Assembly (NCBI GenBank): GCA_003024785.1
Contig: PUQB01000333.1
Span: forward strand, 211,001 to 275,000
Source: Selaginella tamariscina
Taxonomy: Eukaryota; Streptophyta; Lycopodiopsida; Selaginellales; Selaginellaceae
Direction of reading: 5' to 3'
Length of the DNA: 64,000 nt
In this document: one piece after another, positions 1 to 12,696 of the stretch
Numbering within the stretch: position 1 is the stretch's first letter
Layout: each line of letters starts with the position of its first letter
Program-made: the position numbers and the translations under genes
Notes under the pieces: model-generated
Told to the model about the DNA's origin: nothing
The model's database searches: none
What the model saw: the letters and a program-made list of their open reading frames with translations, nothing else

Positions 1-743
1 TAAATTAAGTAACTATAGACAAATTAAAACAAATTAACTCAATACAATGCACCATATTCCATATAAAAATAGTTTTAAAAGTTTTAGATTATGGAAGTCT
101 CTTTTAATAATGTGATGTGTCTGACAGGATTTTTGCAAATTTTTAAATCGAAAACAGTAAGAAGTATATATAAATATACAGATGTTTATCTATATATATT
201 AATATTTTTTCCCGGACAAATTAGGGATTATATTATATATAGAATATATATACTACATATACACATTTATATATAAATATATGCATGTGTAATAAATATT
301 TATAAATATACACATAAAATGTTTAATATACACATACATACAGTAACTATAGATATACACACATTATATACATGTATATCATTTGTATATACATTTATCA
401 AATTTAAACTCTATATATTGTTGTGTGTGTGTGTGTATTGTTATTTACATGTGTATCACCAATGCACTGAATTAAAGTATGTATATAGACTTTATAATTA
501 ATGTGTTCTAAAAATCTCATAGTTCTTTTAGAAATTAGAAATTGAAGTTCAATAATTTTAATTTAATAATATATAAACTTTACATTTTAAATGATAGTTA
601 TTGGTCAATATTAATATTTTATAGTTATTAATAATTAAAATATAAATAAAGATAATTAATGATTATAGAAAACAAAACAGTGTACAATAAGTTTTTTCCC
701 ATTATTTACTGAAATTACAAAAAAAAAAACAAACAGACCTTAC
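1..743. other. AT-rich stretch, no gene seen
   Basis: Very AT-rich sequence with TATA/ATAC runs and a short (GT)n tract near 421-436. Open frames here are made of low-complexity codons and match no protein family I know. Nothing supports a gene. Confidence 0.6.
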
Positions 744-933
744 TATACTGTTGGTTCTCAAGTCTTTGAAGGAGTGGTGAATAATTTCATGCTGGAAACG
801 AAGGGCAAGATCAGATAAAATAATTAATCAGAGTATACTAAACCCTAAACACTTACAGTTATATATATTAGCTTCTTCATCGTCAGAATCCAGCCATCTT
901 ATATGCTTCGCACCGGGTTGTACAGCTCATTTC
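744..933 (-). other. Two possible minus-strand exons of an unidentified transcript
   Basis: Read on the minus strand, 857-933 is bounded by a good acceptor (TTTTCTACAG) and a consensus donor (GTAAGTG). Likewise 744-791 is bounded by TTTCCAG and GTAAGG. The second is open and would encode HEIIHHSFKDLRTNSI. The first is open only in pieces, with an acidic stretch WLDSDDEEAN, and needs a one-base shift to join its two halves. They lie downstream of the tRNase Z stop and may be 3' exons of that transcript or of a separate gene. I do not recognise the peptide. The call rests only on splice signals. Confidence 0.3.
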
Positions 934-1189
934 CTGTAGAAAACATATACATTAATATATATAAAACCAAGATATCTTATGTCAGGTGTATAATGACTAA
1001 AAACTACATTGAAATCAAGCACGCGCACACACACACACACAGAACACACGCAGCTCTCAGAACGCAATGTCATATCCCATACCGTAGTACCATTCTAAAA
1101 GATTATATGTCTGTGCAGTATTATATGTTTGACGAAAGAGTGAGTGTGTGTATGTGTGTGTTCGTGTGCGTGTGTGTGTGTTCTACTAG

Positions 1190-1572
1190 CCTTCTGAGCC
1201 CTTGAAATGCTTGCCGCACAATCCTGAGTGTCGGATCTTTCACGCTTCTGTCCGACTCCTGCACAGTAAACATTAATATACACATACAATATTACATTAC
1301 ATTACTCACACACACGCACGCACCTTCTAAGAATAAATTTGAGCCATTTAAGATTTGGGAAGTGCAATTCTGACCGTGCATCTCCACGCTTCTGTCCAGG
1401 TCCTGCAGAGTAGAATAGTACATAGAATTGATGAACAAATATATTACACACATACTATTTACATCCAGTCCAGCACGCACACACAAACCTTGTATGTATG
1501 AATCCGAATCATTTACCATTTGGGAAGGGCAAGTCTGACCGTTGGATATCGTGCACTGCTTTTCTTCAGGTT
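1190..1572 (-). repeat. Three degenerate copies of an intron-exon-like unit
   Basis: On the minus strand three related segments lie at 1489-1572, 1324-1402 and about 1190-1258. Each is preceded by a TGCAG acceptor, and the first two are followed by GT-rich donors. The first two share the core ACGGTCAGA.TTGC.CTTCCCAAAT; the second and third share CGGACAGAAGCGTG-like starts. Spacing is about 145-170 bp, and the spacers look like short GT-AG introns. Indels between copies break a common frame. They sit just after the tRNase Z stop, so they may be a tandemly duplicated terminal exon. If the first copy is spliced on, the alternative tRNase Z stop is at 1513-1515. Confidence 0.5.
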
Positions 1573-1607
1573 CTGCAAAATGAGGCTCATAGCAGCATGT
1601 AAATTCT

Positions 1608-3081
1608 TTAAACAACTGATATTTGATGAAGTAATACCATCCCATCAAAAGCCATACTGAATTTGGGTATGCCAATGTATCCATCTCCACAATCTGTGTA
1701 TATGTCCATCATCAGCTTTTGTGTGTGCGTGCGTGTGTGTGTGTGTGTAGAGAGAGAGAGAGGGAGAGAGATATCCACGTTATGTGTATACAATTACACT
1801 TATAACAATATACACAAACATATATACATGTATACACGTGTAAGATCTCTCTCTCTCACTCAGACAGACACACACACACACACACACACACCTTGGGATA
1901 GCGTTGGCTGAAGTGCGTGAGGACTATTTGTTGTGCACACATTCTTTTACCAACTTGTAAAGCTTGTGTGATTGTACTATGTCTTTTCCTTAGTGCATGG
2001 TTCCTAAACAATCCTCAAACGTGGCTTCATGTATTAGTAATGTGCACCCATGTCCGGCTCTAATAAGGTTTTCCGATGGTCTTGTGTCGCCGGAATATAC
2101 CACGCTGCCGTAACATTGATGTTTATATTCATATACCGTTGTGTGTGTACACAGAATATACACGTATACGTACATGTGTTATACATTTGTATGTATATTA
2201 CCTCCCTCCTGAATGACCAAAGAGCACTAATCCGTAAGCCTCATAGCAGTGATGGACAGGAACATTAATTATACTTCTCAATTGTAGATTCTCCAGCATA
2301 TTCTGGAGTTTAACTGAGTGTTTACTTGGTATTAACCCTTTCTGCATTGCATTCACTTCTTCAAAGTGCATAAACTCGTATGCTGGTAAAGCACGCCCTG
2401 ATAAGACATGTGCGTTTCCAACCTACATACATGGCATAATAAGTCTCTACACACACCGCACACGCACACACTGTACCTCTAACAACAGCTTCTTACTGCA
2501 GAAGAACCAATAACGAGAAGTGGAATTTCCGCGAGATATTATCGACAATAGGCCAAGAACATGGTCAGCGTGTTTATGAGATATCCATACACACTCGAGC
2601 GTTTTCGATGGTCTCACATGCAAACTCACGTCCGTACCTTCTCACTATCTGTCCGTACGCACCTTCACCCGCATCTAGCAGTATAGTAGACCTTAAACAT
2701 ACAATAGAGCATATATGTTTTGTATATGAAATAAAACACTAACTGTGCTATATAATTTAGCGACTACAAATACCATCATACATATATATGTATATATAAT
2801 GGTGTACTATACATACAGGAATGATAATATATATTATTACCTTGAGTTTCGAAATAAAATGCCACTACTCCCACGATATTTGCTTGGCTCTGCACAACCC
2901 GTTCCGAGAAATAGAAGCTCAAAGTCATTAGAATTTTCTTCAGAATGTTCTGAAGAATATGTTGTGGAATATGCTCTTGGTTTTTGTTCTAATTTCTGCC
3001 TCAATTTTGCAGCTGCAAGTTGGTTGGGACTTGTCTTTACCTCACAAAACATTATAAACACACATAGCATAAAGTATTATA

Positions 3082-3112
<31 letters not shown>

Positions 3113-5077
3113 GTGTATGCATGCGCGTATGCACAGTATATCTGGAATAAACTGTGTACTTACTGGCCTTTTTCATTAAATGTGAAACTTGCTTGATTTT
3201 TAACTTGCTGTTCTTCAAAATATCCTCCTGATACTGTTTAATGTTAAGACTGTCTAAGTTCTCCACACGAACATCTACTTTGCTTTCAATTATTAACCGA
3301 GAGATAAACCCACCTTTAAAATCCAACTTTTAATAAACCGATAACATATATTACACACATGACACAAAAATGTAAATATGCTTATATGTATAGATGCATA
3401 TATACCTATATGTATGCATGTAAATGTTTATGTGAAATATACCTGCATATACACAACGCACACACATGCGTGCGCCTACACAATTCTTACCTTTATCAAA
3501 AGATTCGTTGTAATAAGGGAGTGGGAAGAGCTTACGATCAAGCAAGTTTAACTTAGCTATTGTTTTTAATGAACCTTCAAAGCCATACCCTCTTCTGTAC
3601 AGGAAAAAACAGTAAATGTAATACGCATACGAATATACATATAGAAATAAACTAGAGATACATAATTGATTTATATATAATGTTATACTAGTTATAAATA
3701 CTAATATAACTATATATAACTAATTACAAACCTTGAGTTTACCAAACAATGGTAATATTGATGCTTGTTTATCCAAGAAGTATATTCTTTAGATTGCACA
3801 GAAGAACTTAAATGAATAACAGCTGCTATTGGGTGTTGTTCACAGTTAAATAACTCGAGTTTGTCCATCGAAAAAGATTGTGGAATATCTAAAATGATTA
3901 GCCTCGCATTCAGCTTCTTCATGAAAAATGTATATCCCAATATAACGCTCGGCAAGCTCTTTTCATCTGTTGAATAATATAACGTTTAGCTATGCAAGTT
4001 TAACATATGTAACTATTTGTTACCATTAATTTTAGATGTTACTAACCTGTTTGTCCTATGTAGCTCTGAAGTTTATCGTTCGTGTCTCGTATATAAATAG
4101 GATTTGAACCTTCTTCTACATCAGGAAAGTCCTGTACAGAAGAAAAAAATAATGTGTGTGCATATGTAAATATGTATGTATGCATATTTACCAATGAGAC
4201 ATGATATGCATATGTAGATGTAATAGACATGCACAGGCATCACGAAATTTCTTTGTATAAATACACAAACAGGTGCCTTGTATCTAATTACACGCACATA
4301 TAGCATGTGTGGTACACGTTCGCAGGCACACATATGCATGTGTGCGTGTGTGTGCAGGAATTTGATAGTGTAGCCTAGTACTCACTTGTTTGTATGGTTC
4401 CTCTCTGTTAGATGTCAATTGTCTTGTAACATTCTGGAATAAAGCGGATATCAATATAATAAAACATCCAAATCGGGACTATGCATGGTGTGTGTATCGA
4501 TTGATGAGTGAGATAGAATATGTATGCTTGTTTACCTAGATATACATATATCATATATATATGGAGAGAGAGAGTTCACAACTATATGGCAATTACACAC
4601 GCTAGCCGATGTAAATCAGCGATGTTTATGTGTATGGGCGCGTCCGTTTTTGTGTGTACCCTATCATACTTACTTTTTTGTCCCCAAGAACACAACATGG
4701 ACACTCGTAAGGATGCTCAACAGGTATTATTGGAGCAATTCTGACATCATTATCCTCAAAAACATGAGAACTTTGCTCCGTGCAGTCACTTACAATAACC
4801 TGGATTTTGATCAGTTACTCATATGTAAAACACAGTGTGTGTACGCATATATATATACACATATATACATATATTCTTTTGGATGTCGCCAATTAAAAAT
4901 GTGACGAAGAGCATGAAGATATGCAACAGAACCACGAGGGCCAATAACATGTAGCTGCCCATGGCCATCTTGAGCTAGTCTTAATATAAGACCACCACAA
5001 CCACCCTGCATGGACAAATATAAGCTATTATATTAACACAGTATCTACACACGCAGACACATACACTGATACTATAT

Positions 5078-5108
<31 letters not shown>

Positions 5109-5310
5109 TGAACACTTACGGCCGCAAAGGGGTGCTAGGGAGGTGAGGAGGAGGCAGGATAGCTTGCAGAGGGTCGAATCCTGTGCTCGAGAACAACCGC
5201 GAGAATCCTTCAGGCGCATTGATTAAGTACTGAACTCCACACCTCGAATCCTGGACAAGCACCGCAGGGGCTACGCCATCGCCACTCGCATTCACCACTG
5301 TCACTTCCAT
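1608..5310 (-). CDS. TRZ: Long-form tRNase Z (ELAC2-type tRNA 3' endonuclease)
   Basis: Zinc-dependent beta-lactamase-fold nuclease that removes the 3' trailer from precursor tRNAs. Exons by eye: 5120-5310, about 4873-5005, 4674-4799, 4386-4433, 4047-4131, 3733-3966, 3491-3594, 3164-3326, 2841-3041, about 2639-2691, 2477-2612, 2202-2422, 1892-2104, and about 1700-1608. The N-terminal half carries the degenerate lactamase domain ([14 protein letters not shown]). The C-terminal half has [24 protein letters not shown], the metal-binding SHKHADH motif, [21 protein letters not shown] and [10 protein letters not shown], and ends near SMAFDGM. All catalytic signatures are present. Frame breaks occur in exon 1 and between LLDAGEG and SHKHADH (about 2613-2640); a 25-nt intron or a one-base error explains the latter. 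The last acceptor and C-terminus are uncertain. I saw no clear transit peptide. Confidence 0.88.
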
Positions 5311-5352
5311 TCCCTAAAACTTACTCTGGTTTTAGGGCTTTTTTAGGGTCAG
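5311..5352 (-). promoter_or_regulatory. Telo-box-like CCCTAAAA motifs upstream of tRNase Z
   Basis: Immediately upstream of the tRNase Z ATG the minus strand reads ACCCTAAAAAAGCCCTAAAA, with another TTTTAGGGAATGG next to the start. AAACCCTAA-type telo-boxes are known in promoters and 5' UTRs of plant housekeeping genes. Here the role is inferred from position only. Confidence 0.35.
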
Positions 5353-6239
5353 TTGGTACTTAAATCCTAATCCCTTATAAATTTTACTAAGTAATTCTTA
5401 TGAGTATATTTTATGTTTATAGGTGTGTATTTTCAACTTTATAAATACTTTGAAAGCGACGATTGTCGAGTGAACTGTATAGACAATCGGTTCATGTTTC
5501 TCTCTCTATGTGCGTGGACATACAAAATATAAGTATTTGTTTATATAAAATATATAAATTACTCAGTTTTTGAGTTCAATGCTTGTGTATATGCCTATCT
5601 ATGTGTATATATTCAATATGTATATCTGTTTTTGTGTAAGTGCTCGTCTATATGCCTATATACATATGTAAGTGTGTGCATATACGTGGTTATTTTTTAA
5701 ACAGCGATCAAGCAACAGGACGTGTGTTTGTTACTTTACTATTATAAAGTGTGTGCATATACGTCTCCACACGATAGAAGTCCAATAGTTATATTATAGA
5801 ACAGACACAAAATAACTTCTCTCTCTCTCTAAATAACATTCGCACATACACACATCGGTGAATATGCCTCTCTCTCTCCTTTTCCAGATAACACACACAC
5901 GCACGCACACAACGGTGAATATGCCTCTGTCTCTCTCCTTTCCAAGATAACACGCACACACACATCGGTGAATATGCCTAAAATGAGCTTAAAACTTGTA
6001 TGTATTATTCCAAATAGTGAAACAATACAACATTACAAGTTCAAAGATAACGGGTGTACTGCGTATGAGAATGATATTATCTAGTTAATGTACACGATTT
6101 AGTATTAATAATCAAGTAAAATGAGGAATATATAGTGGGATATGAGAAAGTATATGCATGCATAACGGACACGTGTACATATCCAGATATAAATCAAGGG
6201 AAAGCTATGCACCATTCAAATTTGTTAAACTTAAAATGC

Positions 6240-6277
<38 letters not shown>

Positions 6278-6383
6278 ATAATCAACCATGTAATATTATA
6301 AAGTGTGATAAGGCCTAACAGAGAGACTAAAAGGACAGTAAAATGCTTACCAATTTCGATTGTGTAATAAGCTTGAGGTTTGC
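5353..6383. other. Intergenic region, no gene seen
   Basis: AT-rich spacer between tRNase Z and the coiled-coil gene with TATATG/CACA/CTCT runs, a 3-copy minisatellite at 5846-5985 and a (CA)n tract at 6245-6270. On the minus strand 6362-6383 continues the last exon of the coiled-coil gene as 3' UTR. No open frame with family similarity was seen. Confidence 0.5.
5846..5985. repeat. Three-copy minisatellite, about 55-bp unit
   Basis: The core CGGTGAATATGCCT recurs at about 5856, 5913 and 5966. The first two copies are followed by a CT-rich run and CC(A)AGATAACAC. Periods are about 57 and 53 bp. Confidence 0.75.
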
Positions 6384-6899
6384 TTAAGTTCCAGCAAACA
6401 CTACAAAAAAGGAATGCAAGCTCAAGCGTTTAAGATGAAAATATACTTATGTATACGTCGCTCCCGTTATTCCTTTTTTATCTGTATTGCCTCCTCCAGT
6501 CAGCAAGGTTAGACCTCAATGGTGTCAGTGGCTGCCTGATGAGATAAACCCCCTAACAGTGTACAGTTGGACTTTGTCGTATTACACTTAATCTGCATAA
6601 AAAAGCATATTTTATATATACATATATATAGAGTGTGTGTGCTTGTACTTGTGTTAATTAATAAGCTAATATATTAAACACCTAAATAGAAAAAGAAGGT
6701 TATTGTACTTTTGTATAAGATGACAAAATAAGCTATAGAAAATAACCTTACTCCTTGGATGTGCAACGGAGATATCGCTTGGCCAGTCGAGCCCGGATAT
6801 TTGCCACCTAACAAGAGCTTTCAATTCGTTGTTCTCTTGATACAGAAACTCCACCTAACGAAATTCGTAAACTCAAACGATTTATCATATATGTATTTC

Positions 6900-6954
<55 letters not shown>

Positions 6955-8099
6955 ACGTAGGTATCCTATCTAGACGCCTATGCAATCTTTACACATACAC
7001 AGATTGTGTGTGTGTGATTTATTAAATATAAATGTTTACCTCGACTTCAGCCTTCTTAAGATTTGCCTCGTACTGCTGGGCATCCTTTCTGAGCTCCTGG
7101 ACCTCGGCAAAATAATCATGAATGCATCGCTCCGCCGCTTTCAATCTAAACACAGCACAATCCCTCTCCTGCTCGATGGCTCTCAGCACGCCCGCATTCA
7201 CTGCCGAAGTTACCATGTCATGGATAAACACTTCGTCCCTGATGCTCATTTGTTCTTGCTCGAATGCCTGCCGAAGCTCCTCCGCTACCCTATGTTCCGT
7301 CGCAGCGGCCCGCTCTTCAGCGTCATCCGCGGCTCCATGAACACTTGCCGGTCGTTGTGATAGAGCACGCACTCGTTCTCGAGCCGCGAGCATTCCTCTG
7401 TGAGCTGTTTGCAATACTCTGCTACTTTCTGTGTTTCCGCTATCTGTTTCTTAAGCGCTATGGCGTTCAAGTTCGCCTCTACCTGTTCAAGATCAAGAAC
7501 ATAAGAAAGATCAGATCTTTCAGAAAAACGAGCAGAAAGATCGTTTTCCAACGAGATTTTGCGGAGATTTTGACAAGAATATCAGATATTCCGAAGAATG
7601 ATAAGGAAAACATTGAGATTTTCCGATAAATATGATCTCGAGGGAAAATGTGGTGATCTTTAATCAGAAGAATGTTGATTTTGGGAGAATAAGAGACTTT
7701 GTAGAGATTTTTCGAAGAAAGATGGGATTTTCAAGTAAAACATTGAGATTTTCCACAGAATGTCGTCTTCCGATGGAAAATGTGTGCGAAAAACGATCTA
7801 TCCTTCTAAGAATCCCGAAGAATATCATCTTTCGAAGCGATTTTAGATTATCCGAAGAATAGCATCTTCTAGAAACTAACGCAAGAACAAGATCTTACCT
7901 TTGCTCTGTCGTACTTCTCCTGGAATTCGTTGAGTTTCTCCTGGAGGCAATGTACCTGGAGCTGTAAATCGAGCTGAGATCGCTCCGCAAGTTGAAGCTT
8001 CTCCCGCAGCTGGTTCTCGGCGCAAGACAGGCCAAGCAAATGCGCTATGGATCCCTCTATGTAGCGCTCCATTTCTGATGGCAACACTGCCGCCGACAT
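6384..8099 (-). CDS. Coiled-coil protein of unknown function
   Basis: Exons 7899-8099, 7040-7482, 6752-6854 and 6384-6400 give about 254 codons. The phases close exactly if one base is missing near 7330. The start (MSAAVLPSEMERYIEG) follows telo-box-like sequence. The chain is rich in E, Q, L, A and K with heptad-like spacing, for example LQLAERSQLDLQLQVHCLQEK and a long stretch around FEQEQMSIRDE. A segment LENECVLYHNDRQVFMEP then ADDAEERA recalls plant coiled-coil proteins with an LE.EC.LY..DR..FM...DEAEERA signature, though I cannot name the family. No membrane segment or catalytic motif is visible. The frame break lies between FMEP and ADDAEERA. The short last exon depends on the donor chosen at about 6751, so the C-terminus is tentative. 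Confidence 0.65.
7483..7898 (-). repeat. Intron with degenerate purine-rich repeats
   Basis: This 416-bp intron of the coiled-coil gene lacks the usual GT/AC runs. It is built from diverged copies of a motif around GAAGAAT and AGATTTTCC. The 18-mer AAAACATTGAGATTTTCC occurs near 7609 and again near 7738 on the plus strand. It looks like a decayed local tandem expansion. Confidence 0.5.
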
Positions 8100-8369
8100 A
8101 CCCTTAGTTCCTGCTCGTACAATTCACAAAAATCCCCCAACGGTCTGTGATTAGGCTTTTTCTTACCGTTAAGCCCTTATCCCCTGTTTTAGGGCTCTGC
8201 CAGTTTAGTTTAAACCCAAGTTAAAGGAGAGCTTAACCATCAAACAGGATATTCCACTGCCACGTCAAAACTAAATACATATATACGGTTAAGTGTAAAT
8301 GGTTAAGTAAAACTAATAAATGCATATTAACGACAGAAATTTTTATTACAGGAACATGTTAAATTAAAC
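8100..8369. promoter_or_regulatory. Short spacer with telo-box-like motifs
   Basis: This spacer lies upstream of the coiled-coil gene and downstream of importin alpha. On the minus strand it contains GCCCTAAAACAGGGG and a nearby GGGCTTAACGG, similar to the motifs ahead of tRNase Z and importin alpha. The promoter role is inferred from position. Confidence 0.3.
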
Positions 8370-8792
8370 TTACTCGTAATCTTCACCATAATAAGTGTCC
8401 ATAAGGTAGTTTGACATATTCCTTAATTCTTCGTTCTCGTGAAAGTTTAACATCTCTATGGCAAGCATGCCATCACAGTTTTCCACGAGCTTTGGTCCAA
8501 CAGGAATACTACGCATCACCTAAAACAACAAAATTATAAATTTAAGTATTAATTAAAACCATTTATACATAATATATCATATATCAATATTTTTATTACC
8601 AAAATTATTCTTGCATTATCGCATTTAACGCGTGTGCATGTGTGTGTGTGTGTGAACCACTGTATGGATTATCCTGTATATTAAGATATAAATTGTATAT
8701 TAGAACATATACTTCGATAAATTTCAGAATGGCAGGAAATATTTCACTAGCTTCACACTACATGTACACCATATATATATATATATATATAT

Positions 8793-8831
<39 letters not shown>

Positions 8832-10742
8832 TACTCATTATCTTAGGATATACAGATGTTTTATAGAGTCACGCACACTCACACACACACGTACCAGCTC
8901 AAGAAACTGAAGACCAAGTTTAGCAGCTTCATAATCAGGCAGTTTAACAAGATTAACGAAGTGCAGAACACATCCAGCTTGAACAAGGGATGTAAGATGT
9001 GAAATCAAAGGTTTCGATGTGAAACTCCCCTCTTCTCTAGGAGATACACACATGTTTCCCAGTGCATATGCAGCTTCTTTTCTTATGTCGAATGTAGAAT
9101 TAGATAGTAAATTTATTAATTGAGTTGTTAAAGTTGTATATATAAGCTCCTTGTGTTGTGTAGTACCCGCACATATATTAGAAATCACCCACAATGCCTC
9201 CTGCAAACAATATACTATCATGTGTCTGTACGTACGTGTGTGTGTGTGCGTGCGTACACTTTATGCATCACCTTTTGATAAAGGTTATAGTAACATGTGA
9301 AGAAGATTATAAATATATGTGTGTGTGTGTGCGCGTGTGTGTGTGCATGTATGTATGTATACATGTATATATGTATGTAATGTACATATCGCACACACAC
9401 ACAGACACACACACACAATAATTAGCTCACCTTCTGCAAGGCTCTATTTTCGATATTCAGACAACGGGAGAGCGCCCCAGTGATTCCACCTGAAGAAACT
9501 GTTACTCTGTGTGTCTGTGTGTAATAAGTATACATACAAACATGTGTATATATAGATGTAGGCGTGTGTGTTTGAATCTTATATGTTATATGCAAGACGT
9601 ATAGAATGTTCTTATAGGCACATTTACACGGGTATACATATAGTTTCATATATAGGGTACCGTGTATATATATTAAGCTTAAATTTAATCAAATATTAGT
9701 TAAAGAAAACCGTGAGGAAAACTTACCAGGAACAGATGATCCAGAAGCAACCACAGCATCAGTCTTTGTATCATCTCCGCACACAACATTTCCTATGGTC
9801 CGAAGCACCTGAATCATAAATTCTATACATGTAAGCTACACACACACACACAAACACACACATTTATTTGAATATATTAACTACATACACATCTATACAC
9901 ACACTTACTGGTGTAAGGATCATAAGCTGATCAGAATTTGCTAACCACTTAACAAGATGGGAAAGCACCCCAGCCTCTACTAAAGCTTTAGTGTCCCAGA
10001 GGGCACTTATATAAACAAGAACCCATGCAGCTTCAGCTATCAAAGCTTGGTCTCTTTAATAAAAAAAGAAAAAAGAAGAGTATATAACCAACATACCTGT
10101 ATATGTATATATGCATGTGTATGTAAAATGATGTACCATACAAACTCTCACACTTACTCAGTTTGTATATGCCCGAGAAGAGTTGAAGCACACCATCTAT
10201 CTTCATGAGTTCGGAGGCAGCTTTAAAACTTGGTCCCTAAGTATATTACAGAATGAAGTGACATATTGATTAATTAAAAAATCCTTAATAAACTACATAT
10301 ATTATATAATTATTAAATATACCTTGATAAGGTTTGAGAGGGACCAACAAGCTGTGCGTGCTAAAGAAGAGTTTGTTGAGGATATAAGTCGTGAAAGAGG
10401 CCTTAAAGCTCCTTGTGCGAGGAGTATATTCCTCATTTCCTCGCTATCTCCTGCAATATTACCAAGTGCCCACGCACATGCTCCGCGACTAAAGGAGGGC
10501 TATTTTCTGTATAAATTATTACAAAATAAAATAGACTATCGTTAAAACTATCATTATTTAGACGGTTATGTAAATAAAAATGTTATTTACCTCCAAGATG
10601 CGCAATGAGAAAAGGGACAGGTGTCAACATGTCTTTGGTTTGTTGAACGTCTCCAGATGCAATATTTGTCAAACACCAAGCTGCTTCCAACAACTGTGGT
10701 AACATAAGTTTAGCATAGAACTCTATAAAAGCTCTTATATTA

Positions 10743-10782
<40 letters not shown>

Positions 10783-11594
10783 TTTCTTACACGTATATAC
10801 ATGTATATTATGCTTTATATACATGTACATATACGACTTTAAAATGTATAAAATGTACGTATGTATTAAGTCATTATAAAAATATTATAAATTACAAAAG
10901 TGTATAAAGCTTAATATATAGTGTACTTAACGACGTAATAAGATATTATTATTAAGAATATTTAAATATCCTTGAATATTTACCTGTTCTTCGGTGGAGC
11001 CAAATGCAAGGCAATCAACAAGGATAGGAATAATGCCAGCTTCAACAGCGATATCAATAGGAGGCAAAGAACTAGATGAAAGCAATTTTCTAACCCTTCT
11101 TAGAGCTTCTAATCTCCTCTGATAAGCACCTTTTGAACTAAATAATAAATAAATATTAAAAAGATATTGAACTAAATAATAAATAAAATATTAAATAACT
11201 AAAAAGATATAAACTCCTTACGTATCATGGTTGGCTGCGATTAGATCTGCAACGGCATCCTTCACTTCATTCTCCAGGATATTCTGGTAATCTTCATTGA
11301 ATATTTCCATGTTTTCGTCTTCTGTACTTCTACGTATACGCTTGGCCCTTACGGCAGCATCTCTCCGTTCTTTTCCAAGTGTCACAGCCATCTTTCGTCT
11401 CCTTTGGCTTGCTACATTTGCAGCTACAGAAGAAGATGTAATTTATATTGAATATAATGTGTGTGTGCGTGTGTGAGTGTGTGCATGTATGTGATATACA
11501 CAACAAACATTGAGTATCATATACATAATGTTACAGTATACTGTAAACCTATGTACGAGATGACATAACATATATAACAACATAGTATAGCTCG

Positions 11595-11639
<45 letters not shown>

Positions 11640-11642
11640 ATC

Positions 11643-11684
<42 letters not shown>

Positions 11685-11868
11685 CATACAGACATATTTC
11701 AATGCATATATAAATATAAGCATTACATTAAACTTTGTTTCACACGCACACATGTGTAAGTCAGCTGATGCACACATCGGAACTCCAAATTAGATAAGAT
11801 TAAAAGAATGCATGCGTGTTCAGGAAAATACCTGAGGATTTGAACTGATCGCGACGAGAAGCATCCAT
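8370..11868 (-). CDS. IMPA9: Importin alpha, IMPA9-like
   Basis: Nuclear import adaptor that binds classical NLS cargo through armadillo repeats and importin beta through its N-terminal IBB domain. Exons: 11832-11868, 11222-11423, 10984-11137, 10591-10693, 10323-10506, 10158-10236, 9909-10053, 9727-9808, 9431-9489, 8895-9200, 8370-8519. They sum to 1501 nt, or 1503 (500 aa) after adding two missing bases, close to the plant IMPA9 length. The IBB (RRRKMAVTLGKERRD) is at about residues 18-45. ARM signatures include CLTNIASGD, ACAWALGNIAGD, WSLSNLIKGPSFKAA, EAAWVLVYISALWD, IRKEAAYALGNMCVS and the C-terminal NFHENEELRNMSNYLMD. IMPA9-specific wording (SNLIKGP.FKAA, GLQF.ELV) separates it from IMPA1-4. 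Single-base deletions lie near 10490 and 10175; otherwise it looks functional. Confidence 0.92.
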
Positions 11869-11884
11869 GGCGCTGCTCTCGGGA

Positions 11885-11920
11885 AAACAGAGATTTAGGG
11901 TTCTTATTTTAGGGTTAATT
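11885..11920 (-). promoter_or_regulatory. Telo-box pair upstream of importin alpha
   Basis: The minus strand reads TTAACCCTAAAATAAGAACC followed by CTAAATCTCTG about 20-45 nt before the ATG. These are close matches to the plant telo-box AAACCCTAA. Placement just ahead of the start fits a promoter or 5' UTR element, but function is inferred. Confidence 0.4.
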
Positions 11921-12645
11921 CACAAAATGTATATTATATACTGGTTTAATTATCCTTAACTTTCCATTTAATCAATCTCATTATTTATTAATAAGATTTC
12001 ATGTGTATACATAATTTTAATTTTTTTAATAAATTAATTTATATGAAACATCTCGCGTTTAAAACGAAATACCGTCTAAATCAATCTTTCAGAATAACTA
12101 TTAATAGCTGTTAACAATAAACTATATAATATATGATATTCATAAATTACTTTTGTTTTTCACATATTTCAAACTACACAATGGCCCTGTTATAAATTTC
12201 TATGGAGATTAAAATAACACCCGTGCATTATATATATATATATATATTAATATATATATCTGTGTGTGTGTGTGTGTGTAAGTTATTGTATACGTTGCAT
12301 TGTTGTCCCTGTAAATGTACTTATATGTTTTGTATGCTAAGTGTATATCTATATATGTGTGTGTCTTTGTGTGTTACATAAAAACATATGTGTATATATA
12401 TGCACATGCACCAGTGTTTTATTCATAAGAAATAACCTGGATTCAAAGCCTGGATTGCGCAATTCCTGTTTTGAGAAAGAAGGCTTTTAATATATTCTCA
12501 GTCCCCCTCTCTGTTTCCTTCCTGATGCGTTCTGCATGCTCGTTAGACCATTTTCTCCTGAAGCACATCACTATTGTAAGTAATATCTATATGTATGTAT
12601 CTATGGTGTGGGTGTGCGCACAAACTATAACAGGTAAGAACAATG

Positions 12646-12696
<51 letters not shown>

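Noticed and set aside
903-1205. Plus-strand open frame through CACACA/TGTGTG runs
   Set aside because: Codons come from microsatellites (HTHTH, VCVCV). Splice signals and conserved exons nearby are on the minus strand.
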